Below, piece by piece: positions 36,130-45,476 of a DNA stretch of 64,000 nt (positions are counted from its first letter, which is position 1; every line of letters starts with the position of its first letter). The translations under genes were made by a program, and so were the position numbers. Origin of the DNA: PALSA-1006 sp963733265 (lineage in GTDB: Bacteria; Pseudomonadota; Gammaproteobacteria; Burkholderiales; Gallionellaceae); the NCBI GenBank assembly GCA_963733265.1, contig CAVTCF010000003.1, positions 651,240 to 715,239 on the forward strand, written 5' to 3'. The notes below the pieces were generated by a model, which was given only the letters and a program-made list of their open reading frames with translations, made no database searches and was not told where the DNA came from.

Positions 36130-37212
36130 ATGGGAAAATCAATGCCTATTCAACGCGATGACCTACTCGCTGCTGCTGAACATGGAATATTGCAACACGC
36201 CCAGATCGAGCCATTATTGGTTTTTTTAAGGCAACGTCATACTCAGTCTGTAACGAGAGATGCTCCAAAATTTAATGGTACCCATGTTTTGTATTACCTG
36301 GGTGGATTACTGGCGATAAGTGCGGCATCGTTGTTTGCCACTTTGGCGGTAGAGTCCATGGGTATGCAAGTCCTACTGGTGATTTCACTCATTTATGCCG
36401 CATGCGCAACGGTTGCCGCGATTTGGTTTGAAAAACGCGGATTAGGCGTGCCTGCCAGTTTGTTTGCCACCTTGGCGATTGCGCTGACACCGCTAACTGT
36501 GTTTGCGTTGCAGCATATATTGGGATTTTGGTCGGAGAGTGGTGACACAGAACACTATCGCGACTACCACATGTGGATCGATTGGCGCTGGCTTGTCATG
36601 GAATTATCTACACTCTTCGTTGGAGTGTTGATGTTAAGACGGTTTCGCTATCCTGTTTTGGTGCTGCCTATTGCTGTGACATTGTGGTACATGGGTATGG
36701 ACATTGTGCCTGCCCTGATCATGCAAGCGGATATGTTTGGTTCTGAATCGTGGGAATTTCGCAAAACAATAAGCCTTGTGTTCGGTTTGTGCATGCTGCT
36801 GGTTGCACTCGTTGTCGATCTGCGCTCGAAGACTTCAAGAGATTATGCTTTTTGGCTATACCTGTTTGGTTTGCTGACATTTTGCGGTGCATTGTCCATG
36901 ATGGGGTCGGGCCAATTGTCAGGCAAGCTTGTTTATCTGGCGCTACATTTTGGTTTGATATTTATCGGCACAGTGTTGGCACGAAGAACCTTTACCGTAT
37001 TTGGCGGCATCGGCATCATGCTGGTATTGGGAGACTTGTCGTGGCATATGTTTGCCAATAGCTTCTCCTTCATGGTTGTGCTGACACTCCTGGGTTTTTC
37101 TCTGATAGGGGCAGGTATATGGTGGAGCAAACATGAAGCCCTCATTTCTGCCAAATTCAGAGGCATATTACCTCAAGATTTGCGCAAAAGACTGGAAGCC
37201 CGATCATCATAA
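36130..37212 (+). CDS. Polytopic membrane protein, DUF2157-like
   Basis: The 360-aa protein has a cytoplasmic N-terminal segment (about 1-50) with a short helical region like that before the DUF2157 domain (AAAEHGILQHAQIEPLLVFL), followed by about ten hydrophobic helices and a short basic tail. Function in this family is not established. It stands alone; the ATG at 36142 is an alternative start. No transport or enzymatic motif is visible. Confidence 0.7.
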   Translation: MGKSMPIQRDDLLAAAEHGILQHAQIEPLLVFLRQRHTQSVTRDAPKFNGTHVLYYLGGLLAISAASLFATLAVESMGMQVLLVISLIYAACATVAAIWFEKRGLGVPASLFATLAIALTPLTVFALQHILGFWSESGDTEHYRDYHMWIDWRWLVMELSTLFVGVLMLRRFRYPVLVLPIAVTLWYMGMDIVPALIMQADMFGSESWEFRKTISLVFGLCMLLVALVVDLRSKTSRDYAFWLYLFGLLTFCGALSMMGSGQLSGKLVYLALHFGLIFIGTVLARRTFTVFGGIGIMLVLGDLSWHMFANSFSFMVVLTLLGFSLIGAGIWWSKHEALISAKFRGILPQDLRKRLEARSS

Positions 37213-37406
37213 TTAGCACAATTTTCGGTATCTTGTTTGGGCGTGCATAAATGCGAGCGTTGAGAGCCATTTATCAAGGCATCCCCAAGACATTAACCGT
37301 CCATGCCTACTCTAAATATTAAATGATCAAAGTTGCGATCCAGTTTGATTTGCGGCACGATTCGCCTATGAAAATATCTTTCCTGCAGCAACGTTGCAGG
37401 TCTTAG

Positions 37407-37991
37407 ATGCTTAAGCCCTCACTCCTGCTGTTCGATCTGGGCGGTGTCCTAATCGAGAACTCTACATTCGATAGCCTTAAATGCCTGTTGCCTGCGCCTC
37501 TGGATGCCCATGCGCTCAAAAACAAAGGGCTGGATTCTTCTGCTGTGCGGCGTTTTGAGCTTGGAGAGATTTCACCCATCGAATTTTCTGTGTCATTCAT
37601 TGCCGAGTGGGACATCAGCCTCGCACCAGACGATTTTCTGGAGAAATTCACATCATGGCCAATAGGGTTCTACCCCGATGCTCGCGAAGCACTCTACTTT
37701 CTGCGCCAGCGATACCGCGTTGGCTGCCTCAGCAACTCCAACGTCTTGCATTGGAAAAAGTTCGATGGCTTCAAGGACGATTTCGATATTGCCATTTCTT
37801 CGCATCAACTCGGGGCAATCAAACCCGACGATGAAGCATTTATCAGAACACTTGCTGTATGTGATGTTGAGCCATCGGCTGTCTATTTCTTCGACGACTC
37901 GGCTGGGAATATTCGCTCGGCCAATCGTCTTGGTATTCGGGCATTTCACGTAGATGGAATTGGGCAGCTTCTGAAAATTTTGAGTGAATAA
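37407..37991 (+). CDS. HAD-family sugar-phosphatase-like hydrolase
   Basis: The 194-aa protein has the HAD motifs: FDLGGVL with the nucleophile Asp10, SNSN (motif II), the lysine in AIKPDDEAF (motif III) and FFDDSAGNI (motif IV). The form FDLGxV with a small cap resembles YihX, a glucose-1-phosphate phosphatase. Given the glycogen genes in the window, a role on glucose-1-phosphate is plausible but inferred. Start codon context is weak. Confidence 0.8.
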   Translation: MLKPSLLLFDLGGVLIENSTFDSLKCLLPAPLDAHALKNKGLDSSAVRRFELGEISPIEFSVSFIAEWDISLAPDDFLEKFTSWPIGFYPDAREALYFLRQRYRVGCLSNSNVLHWKKFDGFKDDFDIAISSHQLGAIKPDDEAFIRTLAVCDVEPSAVYFFDDSAGNIRSANRLGIRAFHVDGIGQLLKILSE

Positions 37992-38504
37992 GAATTGTTA
38001 ATCAAAATTGAAATTTAACGTGCATACGCAAGTTATCATCGTAATCTGTCCTTATAACCTAATCCGATTCTCAAATATTTCATTTCTACTTTAAAGCGAG
38101 GTAAATCAAGGAAGCAACTAATATTGAAGACGTCGTGACGCCCCAAGTTATTTTAGAAAGAATCCCAGTATTTTTATGTTTCATGACGGTATATTTTCAG
38201 AAAAAATTATCCACGAAGGCTGGTACTAATTGACACAATTCACATTTCGCACATTATTGACCATCATAATATTATGATGGTCGAAGAATACTCAACACGT
38301 CGATTAATTGGTAGATTTCGTTAAGCAGAATTAAGCCGATTCGCTAGCAATAAGACTCGATTAAGTTGTGAATTACCATATAGCAACAATTCAAATATCT
38401 TGAATCTGGTTTTCCAGCGACAGCCTCTTTCTATGTTTCAGCACTCCACAACAAGACAATGAGTTTTTATCGGTGTTCTGCTGTGGATGTACAAGTTTTA
38501 CTAA
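37992..38504. other. 513-base gap with a 20-bp palindrome
   Basis: AT-rich spacer between the HAD gene and the convergent lipoprotein gene. The only structure seen is a perfect palindrome at 38261-38280, CCATCATAAT followed by its complement ATTATGATGG. I see no gene. Confidence 0.5.
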
Positions 38505-40145
38505 TCAATGATACCGATTGTTTCCCCCGATTCCACCGATTCCTACACCTGAAATAGCATCTACATCAGACTCCGACAACCGAGTAAGCGAGTTGCCATG
38601 AATGCTAAACAGGTTGTTTGCGGCACTGCTGGCAAACACTATAGTCGTTGTCCCCAGGACGTAATACGTTGAGCCTGTTGTTGTGGTTCCATTGTTTGTA
38701 TAGCTTGCTGTTGCAGCCAATATAAATGGCGAGTCTGCTGAAACTTCAATCCATGACGGTGCGCTCAGGCTCGATGGTGTTGCCGAGACAATGTTGTTTC
38801 CATGGTAAGAAGGATTTGTCCCTGCGCTCACTGTCCATCCTGTTGCACTTGGTACGACGCATTCGCTGAGATTTCCGCCGCCGATTTCGGAACCATAAGA
38901 CTCCAGACGCACAGGGAATGCGCCTGCCGCGCAATTGGCTGTTGCCGTTGCTGGCGGCGTAATACCGTTCCAGATCGGTGCAACCCCCGAAGTTGAGAGA
39001 ACCGCAGCAAAGTTGGTCAACACATTCGATGCGGTATTGGTACCCCCGCCTTGAATAGAGTACGCGGCTCCCCCGGAAATGAGGGCTGATTGAACAACAC
39101 CAATCTTGCCTCTGATGCTGTAATGTTGAGAACCATTAGTGACTGTCAATGTAATGAAATTACCCGTCAGTGAACCACTTACCTTATTGTCTGTAGAAGT
39201 GATATTGCCTTTCGCGTCAACTGAAACTGCGCTATCTCCGAATACGCTGGCCGGGTTTGCTGAAACAGAACTCGAAGCAGTATTCCTGCCGCTTTCGGCG
39301 ATGATCCCTTCCAAAGCGAAGGTTACGCCGGACGTTGCAGCCAAAACACTGGAGGCACCTGAATCAATCACGTCGCCAAGGTAAAGTTCGGGACTAAAAT
39401 CAGGATTCGCCGAGATTTCCTGGGGAAGGCTCGCCAACACGCTCGCGCAATTCCCCCCGAGTATTGTTGCTGCAGTTGCCAGCGTTGTGGAGTTTCCACT
39501 AGTCAGATTTGACTGGCCGGCAATAGCTGCTGCCAGATTGGTGGTTGAGCTAATAGAACTTGCGGGAGTACACAAGTTGTCGCCTACCGCTTTGATTGCT
39601 GCTGCGATAGCAAGAATGTCACTATTGTACTGTTGGAGATTGGATGAGTACGTTGCCGGAGTCAAATTAGCATAGGTACTATTGTTAACTTGATAATAAA
39701 CTGCCAAAGCTGCTGTAGAAACCGGAGTGATATCCAAGTCAGGAAGATTGGAACTTGTTAATACACCCGAAGCAGCGGCTGCTTGCAGCGCCGTTGATTG
39801 CCCCAAATAACTGCTTAACACCACGGATGAATTATTAGGATCCACGGCGTTGCCAAAAACTGGCACAGCGCTGCTTGGTAACGTGACAGTTGAAGCAAAT
39901 ACGCCACTTGCATTCGCTGTGAAAGTACCTATCGTTGTAGCGCCAGAATCATTGAGTGGCGCACCGGCAGTGAAAATGATTTGCGCTCCGGAGATTGCCC
40001 TATCGATTGCGGCTCCACTCACGGAAGCCTTAAGAGTACCAACGTTACCTCCGCCTGAACTACTTGTACTACCACTACAAGCTGCAAGCTCAACAGAAAC
40101 AATTGCGACGAAAAGGGATCCAACCAATAAATTACTCAGCTTCAT
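38505..40145 (-). CDS. Predicted outer-membrane or secreted lipoprotein, function unknown
   Basis: The 546-aa product has a lipoprotein signal with lipobox LAAC and acylated Cys23, followed by a flexible Ser/Gly linker. The mature part is Ser/Thr/Ala/Asn-rich with beta-strand character, and residues 40-110 (ASVSGAAIDRAISGAQIIF) resemble a carboxypeptidase-regulatory-like/Ig-like fold. No catalytic motif is seen. Residues after Cys23 (Ser, Gly) do not suggest inner-membrane retention. An IS3 element sits about 170 bases upstream of the start. Confidence 0.65.
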   Translation of the reverse strand: MKLSNLLVGSLFVAIVSVELAACSGSTSSSGGGNVGTLKASVSGAAIDRAISGAQIIFTAGAPLNDSGATTIGTFTANASGVFASTVTLPSSAVPVFGNAVDPNNSSVVLSSYLGQSTALQAAAASGVLTSSNLPDLDITPVSTAALAVYYQVNNSTYANLTPATYSSNLQQYNSDILAIAAAIKAVGDNLCTPASSISSTTNLAAAIAGQSNLTSGNSTTLATAATILGGNCASVLASLPQEISANPDFSPELYLGDVIDSGASSVLAATSGVTFALEGIIAESGRNTASSSVSANPASVFGDSAVSVDAKGNITSTDNKVSGSLTGNFITLTVTNGSQHYSIRGKIGVVQSALISGGAAYSIQGGGTNTASNVLTNFAAVLSTSGVAPIWNGITPPATATANCAAGAFPVRLESYGSEIGGGNLSECVVPSATGWTVSAGTNPSYHGNNIVSATPSSLSAPSWIEVSADSPFILAATASYTNNGTTTTGSTYYVLGTTTIVFASSAANNLFSIHGNSLTRLSESDVDAISGVGIGGIGGNNRYH

Positions 40146-40381
40146 GATGTCTCCGTATTATATGTTCTTCCAGATAGTGCAGATTGAATGTAAGCGTATG
40201 TAACGCACTAATCTACAATAAATTATGGTTTGCTGAAAAACATCAGCTACTCTTGCGAAAAAATACCATTTCTCAGCGGCTGACCGAAAGATGCTAACGA
40301 AGACTTTACTAAACTTTAGAGGTGGAGCCGGAAGATTGGACAGTATTTGTCATTTCTTAAGTGGAAACCTTGCCTAAATGC

Positions 40382-41212
40382 CTACGCTGCTTTTAACAGT
40401 ACAGGCAGGTTGACGTAGTAGAACTCATCGGGCGTTTTGTCGTCAAGCGACGAATGAGGTCTTCTCTGGTTGTATAGCCTAAAGTATTTATCCAATCCCT
40501 GTTTTGCATCGTTGACGCTGTCGTAGGCATGTAGATAAACCTCTTCGTATTTGACACTGCGCCAGAGTCGTTCTACGAATACGTTATCCCGCCAACTGCC
40601 TTTGCCGTCCATGCTGATCTGAATTCCCTTGTCTTTCAACAGGCCGGTAAATTCCAAGCTGGTGAACTGGCAGCCTTGATCGGTGTTGAAGATTTCCGGT
40701 TTGCCATAACGGTTGATGGCCTCCTGCACGGCCTCAATGCAGAAGTCGGTGGTCAGCGTATTCGATAGCTTCCATGACAGCACCCGACGACTTGCCCAGT
40801 CGACGACGGCGAATAGATAAACAAATCCTCGTCGCATTGGGATGTAGGTGATGTCGGCAGCCCAGACGTGATTGGAGCGGGTGATTGTCATGTTGCGCAG
40901 CAGGTACGGATAGACCGGATGCGCAACATGCCGTTTGCTGGTGTTGGGCTTGCGATACAACGCGTGAATATCCATGCGTTTCATCAGCGTTGATACGTGA
41001 CGGCGACCGACCGGAATTCCTTCCCGTTTGAGCATTCTGCTTAACATCCTCGCTCCGGCGAAGGGATAGTTCAAATGGAGTTCATCAATCCGACGCATCA
41101 GCGCCAATTCTTCTGCCGACACCGGTACGGGCTGGTAGTAGGCCGTGGAACGCGCCAGATGCAGTATCTGACATTGCCGTTTCAATGGCAGTTCGTGGGT
41201 TCGGTCTATCAT
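40382..41212 (-). CDS. IS3-family transposase OrfB
   Basis: The 276-aa product contains the DDE integrase core: Asp in WAADITYIP near residue 120, Asp in NTDQGCQFTS near 178, and Glu in VERLWRSVKYEEVY near 214. An N-terminal HTH_21-type segment precedes it. The ATG overlaps the orfA stop (ATGA), so it may be made by translational coupling or as an OrfAB frameshift fusion, the usual active form in IS3 elements. Confidence 0.93.
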   Translation of the reverse strand: MIDRTHELPLKRQCQILHLARSTAYYQPVPVSAEELALMRRIDELHLNYPFAGARMLSRMLKREGIPVGRRHVSTLMKRMDIHALYRKPNTSKRHVAHPVYPYLLRNMTITRSNHVWAADITYIPMRRGFVYLFAVVDWASRRVLSWKLSNTLTTDFCIEAVQEAINRYGKPEIFNTDQGCQFTSLEFTGLLKDKGIQISMDGKGSWRDNVFVERLWRSVKYEEVYLHAYDSVNDAKQGLDKYFRLYNQRRPHSSLDDKTPDEFYYVNLPVLLKAA

Positions 41213-41511
41213 CTCTTTGCGCTCAGCAATCCCGCCTTGGTGAGCGCGCTTTCTAAAAAATCATTCTCCAGCGTCAGTTGCCCAATCTTTGCATGCAGAT
41301 CTTTTAGGTCTGGTAGCTCGGGCTTTGCCTTCACAGAACCCTCAAATAGCTCAGCCGCGGATTCTTGCAATTGTTGCTTCCATTCCGAAATTTGATTGGC
41401 GTGAACGTCGAACTGCTCAGCCAGTTCCGCTAATGTTTTATCTCCACGAATCGCGGCTAATGCCACTTTGGCTTTGAAACCTGGTGCGTGATTCCTTCTC
41501 GTCCTTCTCAT
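41209..41511 (-). CDS. IS3-family transposase OrfA
   Basis: The 100-aa protein has a helix-turn-helix for binding the element's ends (LAELAEQFDVHANQISEWKQ, about residues 29-48) followed by a leucine-zipper-like helix (LKDLHAKIGQLTLENDFLES). It is upstream of and overlaps orfB. Length and arrangement are typical for the family. Confidence 0.93.
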   Translation of the reverse strand: MRRTRRNHAPGFKAKVALAAIRGDKTLAELAEQFDVHANQISEWKQQLQESAAELFEGSVKAKPELPDLKDLHAKIGQLTLENDFLESALTKAGLLSAKR

Positions 41512-41894
41512 GCGCTTGCTCCTCTGTTTGCCGCGTTAGCCACGGCCTTGGTTGAGCAAGATTACCACTTATCACACTGTCCAGCTTTTCGGCACCACCT
41601 CTTTTAACAACACGAACAATGACGCTCGACAGATTTAATCATGAGGACTTAATGGCATAAATTTGCTGACGAACGGTTAATATTTCTGACTAATGGCTAG
41701 CATTATGTTCTCTATAAAATTGCGCATCATGTTCGTTCGTCGGGATTATGAAGTATTATTGCGAAAATTCCTTTCCGGTTCATAAGAATCTTTATAAAAA
41801 CCAGTATGTCCGCAACTGGCTGAATAACAGCCAAGGAAACGGTGGTAGTTGACAGAACAGTGTCAGCTAATTAGCGTCGCTCGAGGAGAACTAA

Positions 41895-42191
41895 ATGCTG
41901 GTGACTTTTACAACAGACGCCTATGCCGACATTACCATGTTTGGTGATGTCGCCCTTAGTATGCTGAAAAAGATGGGACACAGCGCAACTGTTCCAGGTG
42001 CTATTCGGGCTGAAGATGTTCCCTTGGCACTAAGTCGGTTAAGAACTGCTATCGAAGCAGAAAAGTCTTCCTCATTACCTCCTGAAAAAGATGCAGATGA
42101 GCCCGCGGTAAGCGTAGCTCATCGAGCGCTGCCTTTGATAAATTTGCTCGCTTCCGCAGCAAAGAAAAATAGTTACGTAACTTGGAAATGA
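41895..42191 (+). CDS. DUF1840 family protein
   Basis: The 98-aa protein begins MLVTFTTDAYADITMFGD and continues with the family layout: a helical segment with conserved GAIRAEDVPLALSRL and a C-terminal HRALPLINLLASA block. DUF1840 is found mainly in Betaproteobacteria and has no assigned function. GAGGAG precedes the ATG. It lies 292 bases downstream of the IS element and 62 bases before the NAD(P)HX repair gene. Confidence 0.88.
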   Translation: MLVTFTTDAYADITMFGDVALSMLKKMGHSATVPGAIRAEDVPLALSRLRTAIEAEKSSSLPPEKDADEPAVSVAHRALPLINLLASAAKKNSYVTWK

Positions 42192-42253
42192 GCCATTAGG
42201 ATCGCGCAAGGGAAGGTGGTGAATGGCCGGAGGGGGAGGGGCATTTAAAGAGT

Positions 42254-43384
42254 ATGTTGATGAAACTTACGCCAGCCTTGCTTGATGTGAGCCAAATGAG
42301 TGAGGCTGACCGCCTAACTGAGGCCGCAGGCATTTCAGTAAACAAACTGATGGACAATGCGGGAGCTGCTGTCGCGCACGAGATCAAGCAACGCTGGTCT
42401 GCGAGGCCCGTCACAGTCCTGTGTGGGCCTGGCAATAATGGAGGCGATGGCTTTGTCACGGCACGACTGCTTGCCGAATCGGGCTGGCAAGTACGTGTCG
42501 CTTTACTCGGTTCACTAGAAAAGCTGGTCGGCGCCGCGCGGTATCATGCTGACTTATGGCATGGCGAAGTCGAGCCACTTACCCTCGTCGTCCTTGATGG
42601 AGCAGAATTGATCGTGGATGCGATCTTCGGTGCCGGGCTTAGTCGTCCTCTCCAAGGGGCTGCGGCAGACACACTGGCCGCTGCTGCATTAAGAAAAATC
42701 CCGATTGTGGCTATCGATGTTCCGAGCGGGCTTATGGGAGATACCGGGCAAGCATTTGGGGCAGTTGCCTCTGTTCTGACAGTAACCTTCTTTCGTAAAA
42801 AGCCCGGACATGTATTGTTTCCAGGTCGGTTGCTTTGCGGCGAGGTTATCGTTGCCGACATTGGTACGCCAATTTCCATACTCGAACAGATTGCGCCCAA
42901 TACTTTTGAAAACTGTCCGGAAATTTGGATTTTCGCATTACCGCAACATCCTGTTGATTTTGAGCGTTGGCTGAATAATCCACTATCGCATGATCAAGTG
43001 GTTACCAATCCGCGCATCCTGAGTCTCAATGATGCAGAGTTTTCGCGGCAATTTGATCTGACCGGAGATAAGCTAACCAGAACACGTGCAGCATCTCGTC
43101 GTAGCGATGCCATTATATTGTTGATAGGCACCGACACGATCATCACTGCTCCCGACGGCATAGCAATCATCAATACAAATGCACCAGAATCCTTGCCAAC
43201 TGCCTGGCCAGGTGATGCACTACGCGGTATATTGTTCGGACTTCTTATTCAAGACATGGATCCCTTCCTCGCAGCGGCCGCAGCAGCATGGATTCACGGT
43301 ACCGCTGCCACGGAGTTTGTGCCTAATCAGAATACTGAGGATCTGGCGGATTTGCTGTCAGGTATATCACGCCGTCTATATTAG
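42254..43384 (+). CDS. nnrE: NAD(P)H-hydrate epimerase with degenerate dehydratase domain
   Basis: Residues 1-215 form an intact YjeF N-terminal epimerase domain: CGPGNNGGDGFVTARLL near 56, VDAIFGAGLSRPL near 117 and VAIDVPSGLMGDTGQ near 154. This domain interconverts R and S forms of hydrated NAD(P)H. Intact bifunctional proteins are about 500 aa with an ADP/ATP-dependent dehydratase at the C-terminus. Here the C-terminal part is only about 150 aa: its first half is missing, the usual KG(A/S)GT is IGTDT and the GSGDVLAG motif reads PGDALRG. The epimerase is probably active and the dehydratase probably lost. Confidence 0.85.
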   Translation: MLMKLTPALLDVSQMSEADRLTEAAGISVNKLMDNAGAAVAHEIKQRWSARPVTVLCGPGNNGGDGFVTARLLAESGWQVRVALLGSLEKLVGAARYHADLWHGEVEPLTLVVLDGAELIVDAIFGAGLSRPLQGAAADTLAAAALRKIPIVAIDVPSGLMGDTGQAFGAVASVLTVTFFRKKPGHVLFPGRLLCGEVIVADIGTPISILEQIAPNTFENCPEIWIFALPQHPVDFERWLNNPLSHDQVVTNPRILSLNDAEFSRQFDLTGDKLTRTRAASRRSDAIILLIGTDTIITAPDGIAIINTNAPESLPTAWPGDALRGILFGLLIQDMDPFLAAAAAAWIHGTAATEFVPNQNTEDLADLLSGISRRLY

Positions 43385-43603
43385 TATCCCGAAAATGATC
43401 TGTGCGTTTCTTGACTGAAAGTAGCTCGACAAGAGCCGGTCGATAGGTAGAATACCGAGTGAGCTAACTCGGTCAATTTGAGATCGGTCACGAACGCCAG
43501 CTTGGTTGGGCTGGTGTGATTGCCGATTGTGAAGAGATTTACCAATAACCAATCTGTTCAAACAGATTATGAATACACTTATCAATAACTTCGTTTGGTG
43601 CTC

Positions 43604-44104
43604 ATGAGACTTCTCAATTTAAATAAATTAGCCATATTATTTTTGATTCTGTTTTTCACTGCACTTCAGTCAAGTTTTGCTGATGACATAACAAATATTC
43701 AAGGTGCGTGGAAACTGGTTTCATACGTGGTCGAGGTTCAAACCAATGGCGAAATAATACTTCCCATGGGCAGGAATCCAACAGGGTATGTGTACTTCAG
43801 TCCTGAGTCGCGTGTTTGGTTTGTCATGACTGGAGATGGCCGCAAACCAGCTAAGACCAACGATGAAAAGGCAGAACTCCTAGACAGCCTGATTGCCTAT
43901 TCAGGCAAATATCGTTTAGAGGGAGACAAGTGGATTACCAGTGTTGATGTGGCTTGGAATCCGTCATGGATCGGCACGGAACAGTCACGGAACTTCAAAG
44001 CAGAAGGCGCTCGGCTACAAGTTTTTACGCCATGGAGGGTCATGCCAAACTGGGCGGACAAGGGAATGACGCGGAGCATTATCACATTTGAGCGTTCCCA
44101 ATAA
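43604..44104 (+). CDS. Secreted lipocalin-like domain protein
   Basis: The 166-aa product has a signal peptide (hydrophobic core about residues 8-22, cleavage near SSFA-DD) and a lipocalin-like beta-barrel fold (IQGAWKLVSYVVE, NPTGYVYFSPESRVWFVMTG). Members of this group are small periplasmic or secreted proteins without a defined ligand. The frame is open from TTG 43595, but ATG 43604 starts the signal peptide directly. It stands alone between nnrE and the flagellin gene. Confidence 0.75.
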   Translation: MRLLNLNKLAILFLILFFTALQSSFADDITNIQGAWKLVSYVVEVQTNGEIILPMGRNPTGYVYFSPESRVWFVMTGDGRKPAKTNDEKAELLDSLIAYSGKYRLEGDKWITSVDVAWNPSWIGTEQSRNFKAEGARLQVFTPWRVMPNWADKGMTRSIITFERSQ

Positions 44105-44415
44105 GTGGCAATATTTGATGATGACTTGTGTTCTGGAAGTCCGAATGTCTCACATGAATAGGAGCGGTCAATTGTATTGGTGAATGTTAACAGTCGAAGT
44201 CCATCCAGCTAGGGAGATTCAAAAATAAGCGTTATCTATGGAAAAATCCAACGACATGTAGGTAAAGTTTCTATTTCCAATAACCAACACTTGCAGCTTA
44301 GTGAAATGGCTAGTCATTCCATCAGAAGGGAGTAAGACGCGTCGTTTAGCCGATGGTCGGGTTAGTCATCAACTGAATTACTTTCAAATTTGACTTTTGC
44401 CAGCATGATTTGGAA
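44105..44415. other. Non-coding gap
   Basis: The space between the lipocalin-like gene and the flagellin terminator. I see no gene or clear repeat. Confidence 0.5.
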
Positions 44416-44446
44416 ATAAAAAAACCGACAGTTTTCACTGTCGGTT
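44416..44446 (-). terminator. Flagellin gene terminator
   Basis: AACCGACAG (44423-44431) and CTGTCGGTT (44438-44446) form a 9-bp stem with a six-base loop. On the minus strand it is followed by a run of T. It lies about 25 bases past the fliC stop. Confidence 0.9.
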
Positions 44447-44471
44447 GAGTCAACTATTTACTACTTTATTA

Positions 44472-45284
44472 TTAGCGCAATAATGTTAATACGCTATTTG
44501 GGGATTGGTTTGCTTGCGCCAACATCGCCGTACCTGCCTGTTGCAGAATTTGGGCACGGGTCAAGCTGGCTGTTTCTGCGGCAAAGTCGGTATCCATGAT
44601 ACGGCTGCGGGCCGCGGTCTGGTTTTCCGAGGCAATCTGCACGTTGTTAATGATCGACTCAAAACGTGACTGTACGGCACCGTAGGTGGCACGTGCCGCT
44701 GCCACGTTGGCAATGTCCGTATCCAGTTTCGCAATTTCGGCCTGTGCCGATGCCGAAGTGTTTCCCAATGAAGTCGACAGAGGCGCAATCGCGGCAGTTG
44801 TGGTTACCGCGATACTATCAACACCGGTCACACTGTTCGCACCAATTTGGAATACTTGGCTCACCGGTTGAGACAACAATTGAATGTTGTTGAACGAAGT
44901 GGCCTGAACAACACGCGCATTTTCAGCGTTGAGCTGGGTAAACTCGGCATTGATCGAAGCGATATCCGAATTCGATGTCGCGTTGGCACCTTGCACGGCC
45001 AGTTCACGCATGCGAGCCATATTCGATTGAATGGCCCCCAGGGCACCTTCAGCGGTTTGCGCAAGCGAGATACCGTCGCTGGCGTTGCGTACAGCCTGAT
45101 TCAAACCGCGAATCTGGCTTTCCATACGGGAGGCAATGGCCATCCCGGCGGCATCGTCCTTGGCGCTGTTGACACGCAAGCCCGAAGACAAGCGTTGCAA
45201 TGAAGTGTGCAAAGCGCCCTGGGATGAATTCAAGTTGCGTTGCGCATTCAGCGACGGTAGGTTGGTATTGATATATGAGGGCAT
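44472..45284 (-). CDS. fliC: Flagellin
   Basis: The 270-aa flagellin has the conserved N-terminal D0/D1 region (SLNAQRNLNSSQGAL, RLSSGLRVNSAKDDAAGMAI) and C-terminal D1/D0 region (SRIMDTDFAAETASLTRAQI, QANQSPNSVLTLLR). The central variable part is very short, giving a compact flagellin with no large surface domain. AAGGAG precedes the ATG. No other flagellar gene is nearby. A near-perfect FliA promoter lies about 100-125 bases upstream, so it would be expressed late in flagellar assembly under sigma-28. Confidence 0.95.
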   Translation of the reverse strand: MPSYINTNLPSLNAQRNLNSSQGALHTSLQRLSSGLRVNSAKDDAAGMAIASRMESQIRGLNQAVRNASDGISLAQTAEGALGAIQSNMARMRELAVQGANATSNSDIASINAEFTQLNAENARVVQATSFNNIQLLSQPVSQVFQIGANSVTGVDSIAVTTTAAIAPLSTSLGNTSASAQAEIAKLDTDIANVAAARATYGAVQSRFESIINNVQIASENQTAARSRIMDTDFAAETASLTRAQILQQAGTAMLAQANQSPNSVLTLLR

Positions 45285-45382
45285 TTTAATACTCCTTTTG
45301 ACTCAGTTAGAAAACCTCGGCTTGTTTAGCCGTCACCGTTGGTCTGAGCTTTAACGAGCCACATTAACCGCGGTTATTCAGG

Positions 45383-45409
45383 TTATCGGCGTCATTGGAG
45401 AAATCTTTA
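45383..45409 (-). promoter_or_regulatory. FliA (sigma-28) promoter of fliC
   Basis: On the minus strand TAAAGATT (45402-45409), 11 bases, then GCCGATAA (45383-45390). This matches the sigma-28 consensus TAAAGTTT-N11-GCCGATAA in 15 of 16 positions. Transcription would start near 45376, giving a leader of about 90 bases. Confidence 0.88.
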
Positions 45410-45476
45410 GGATTGCCGGGAAAGAATTTATTAGAGAGCAAACAAGTATGGCAAATCCAGAGGTCAAACAATTGGG

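Larger units (their letters stand above)
40318..41602 (-). mobile_element. IS3-family insertion sequence
   Basis: The element encodes orfA and orfB on the minus strand. Its ends carry imperfect inverted repeats of about 25 bp: AGAGGTGGAGCCGGAAGATT at the left and the complement of a sequence with AGAGGTGGTGCCGAAAAGCT at the right. TTT flanks both ends, a possible 3-bp target duplication. Both frames are intact, so the element may be active. The exact outer base is uncertain by one or two positions. Confidence 0.82.
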
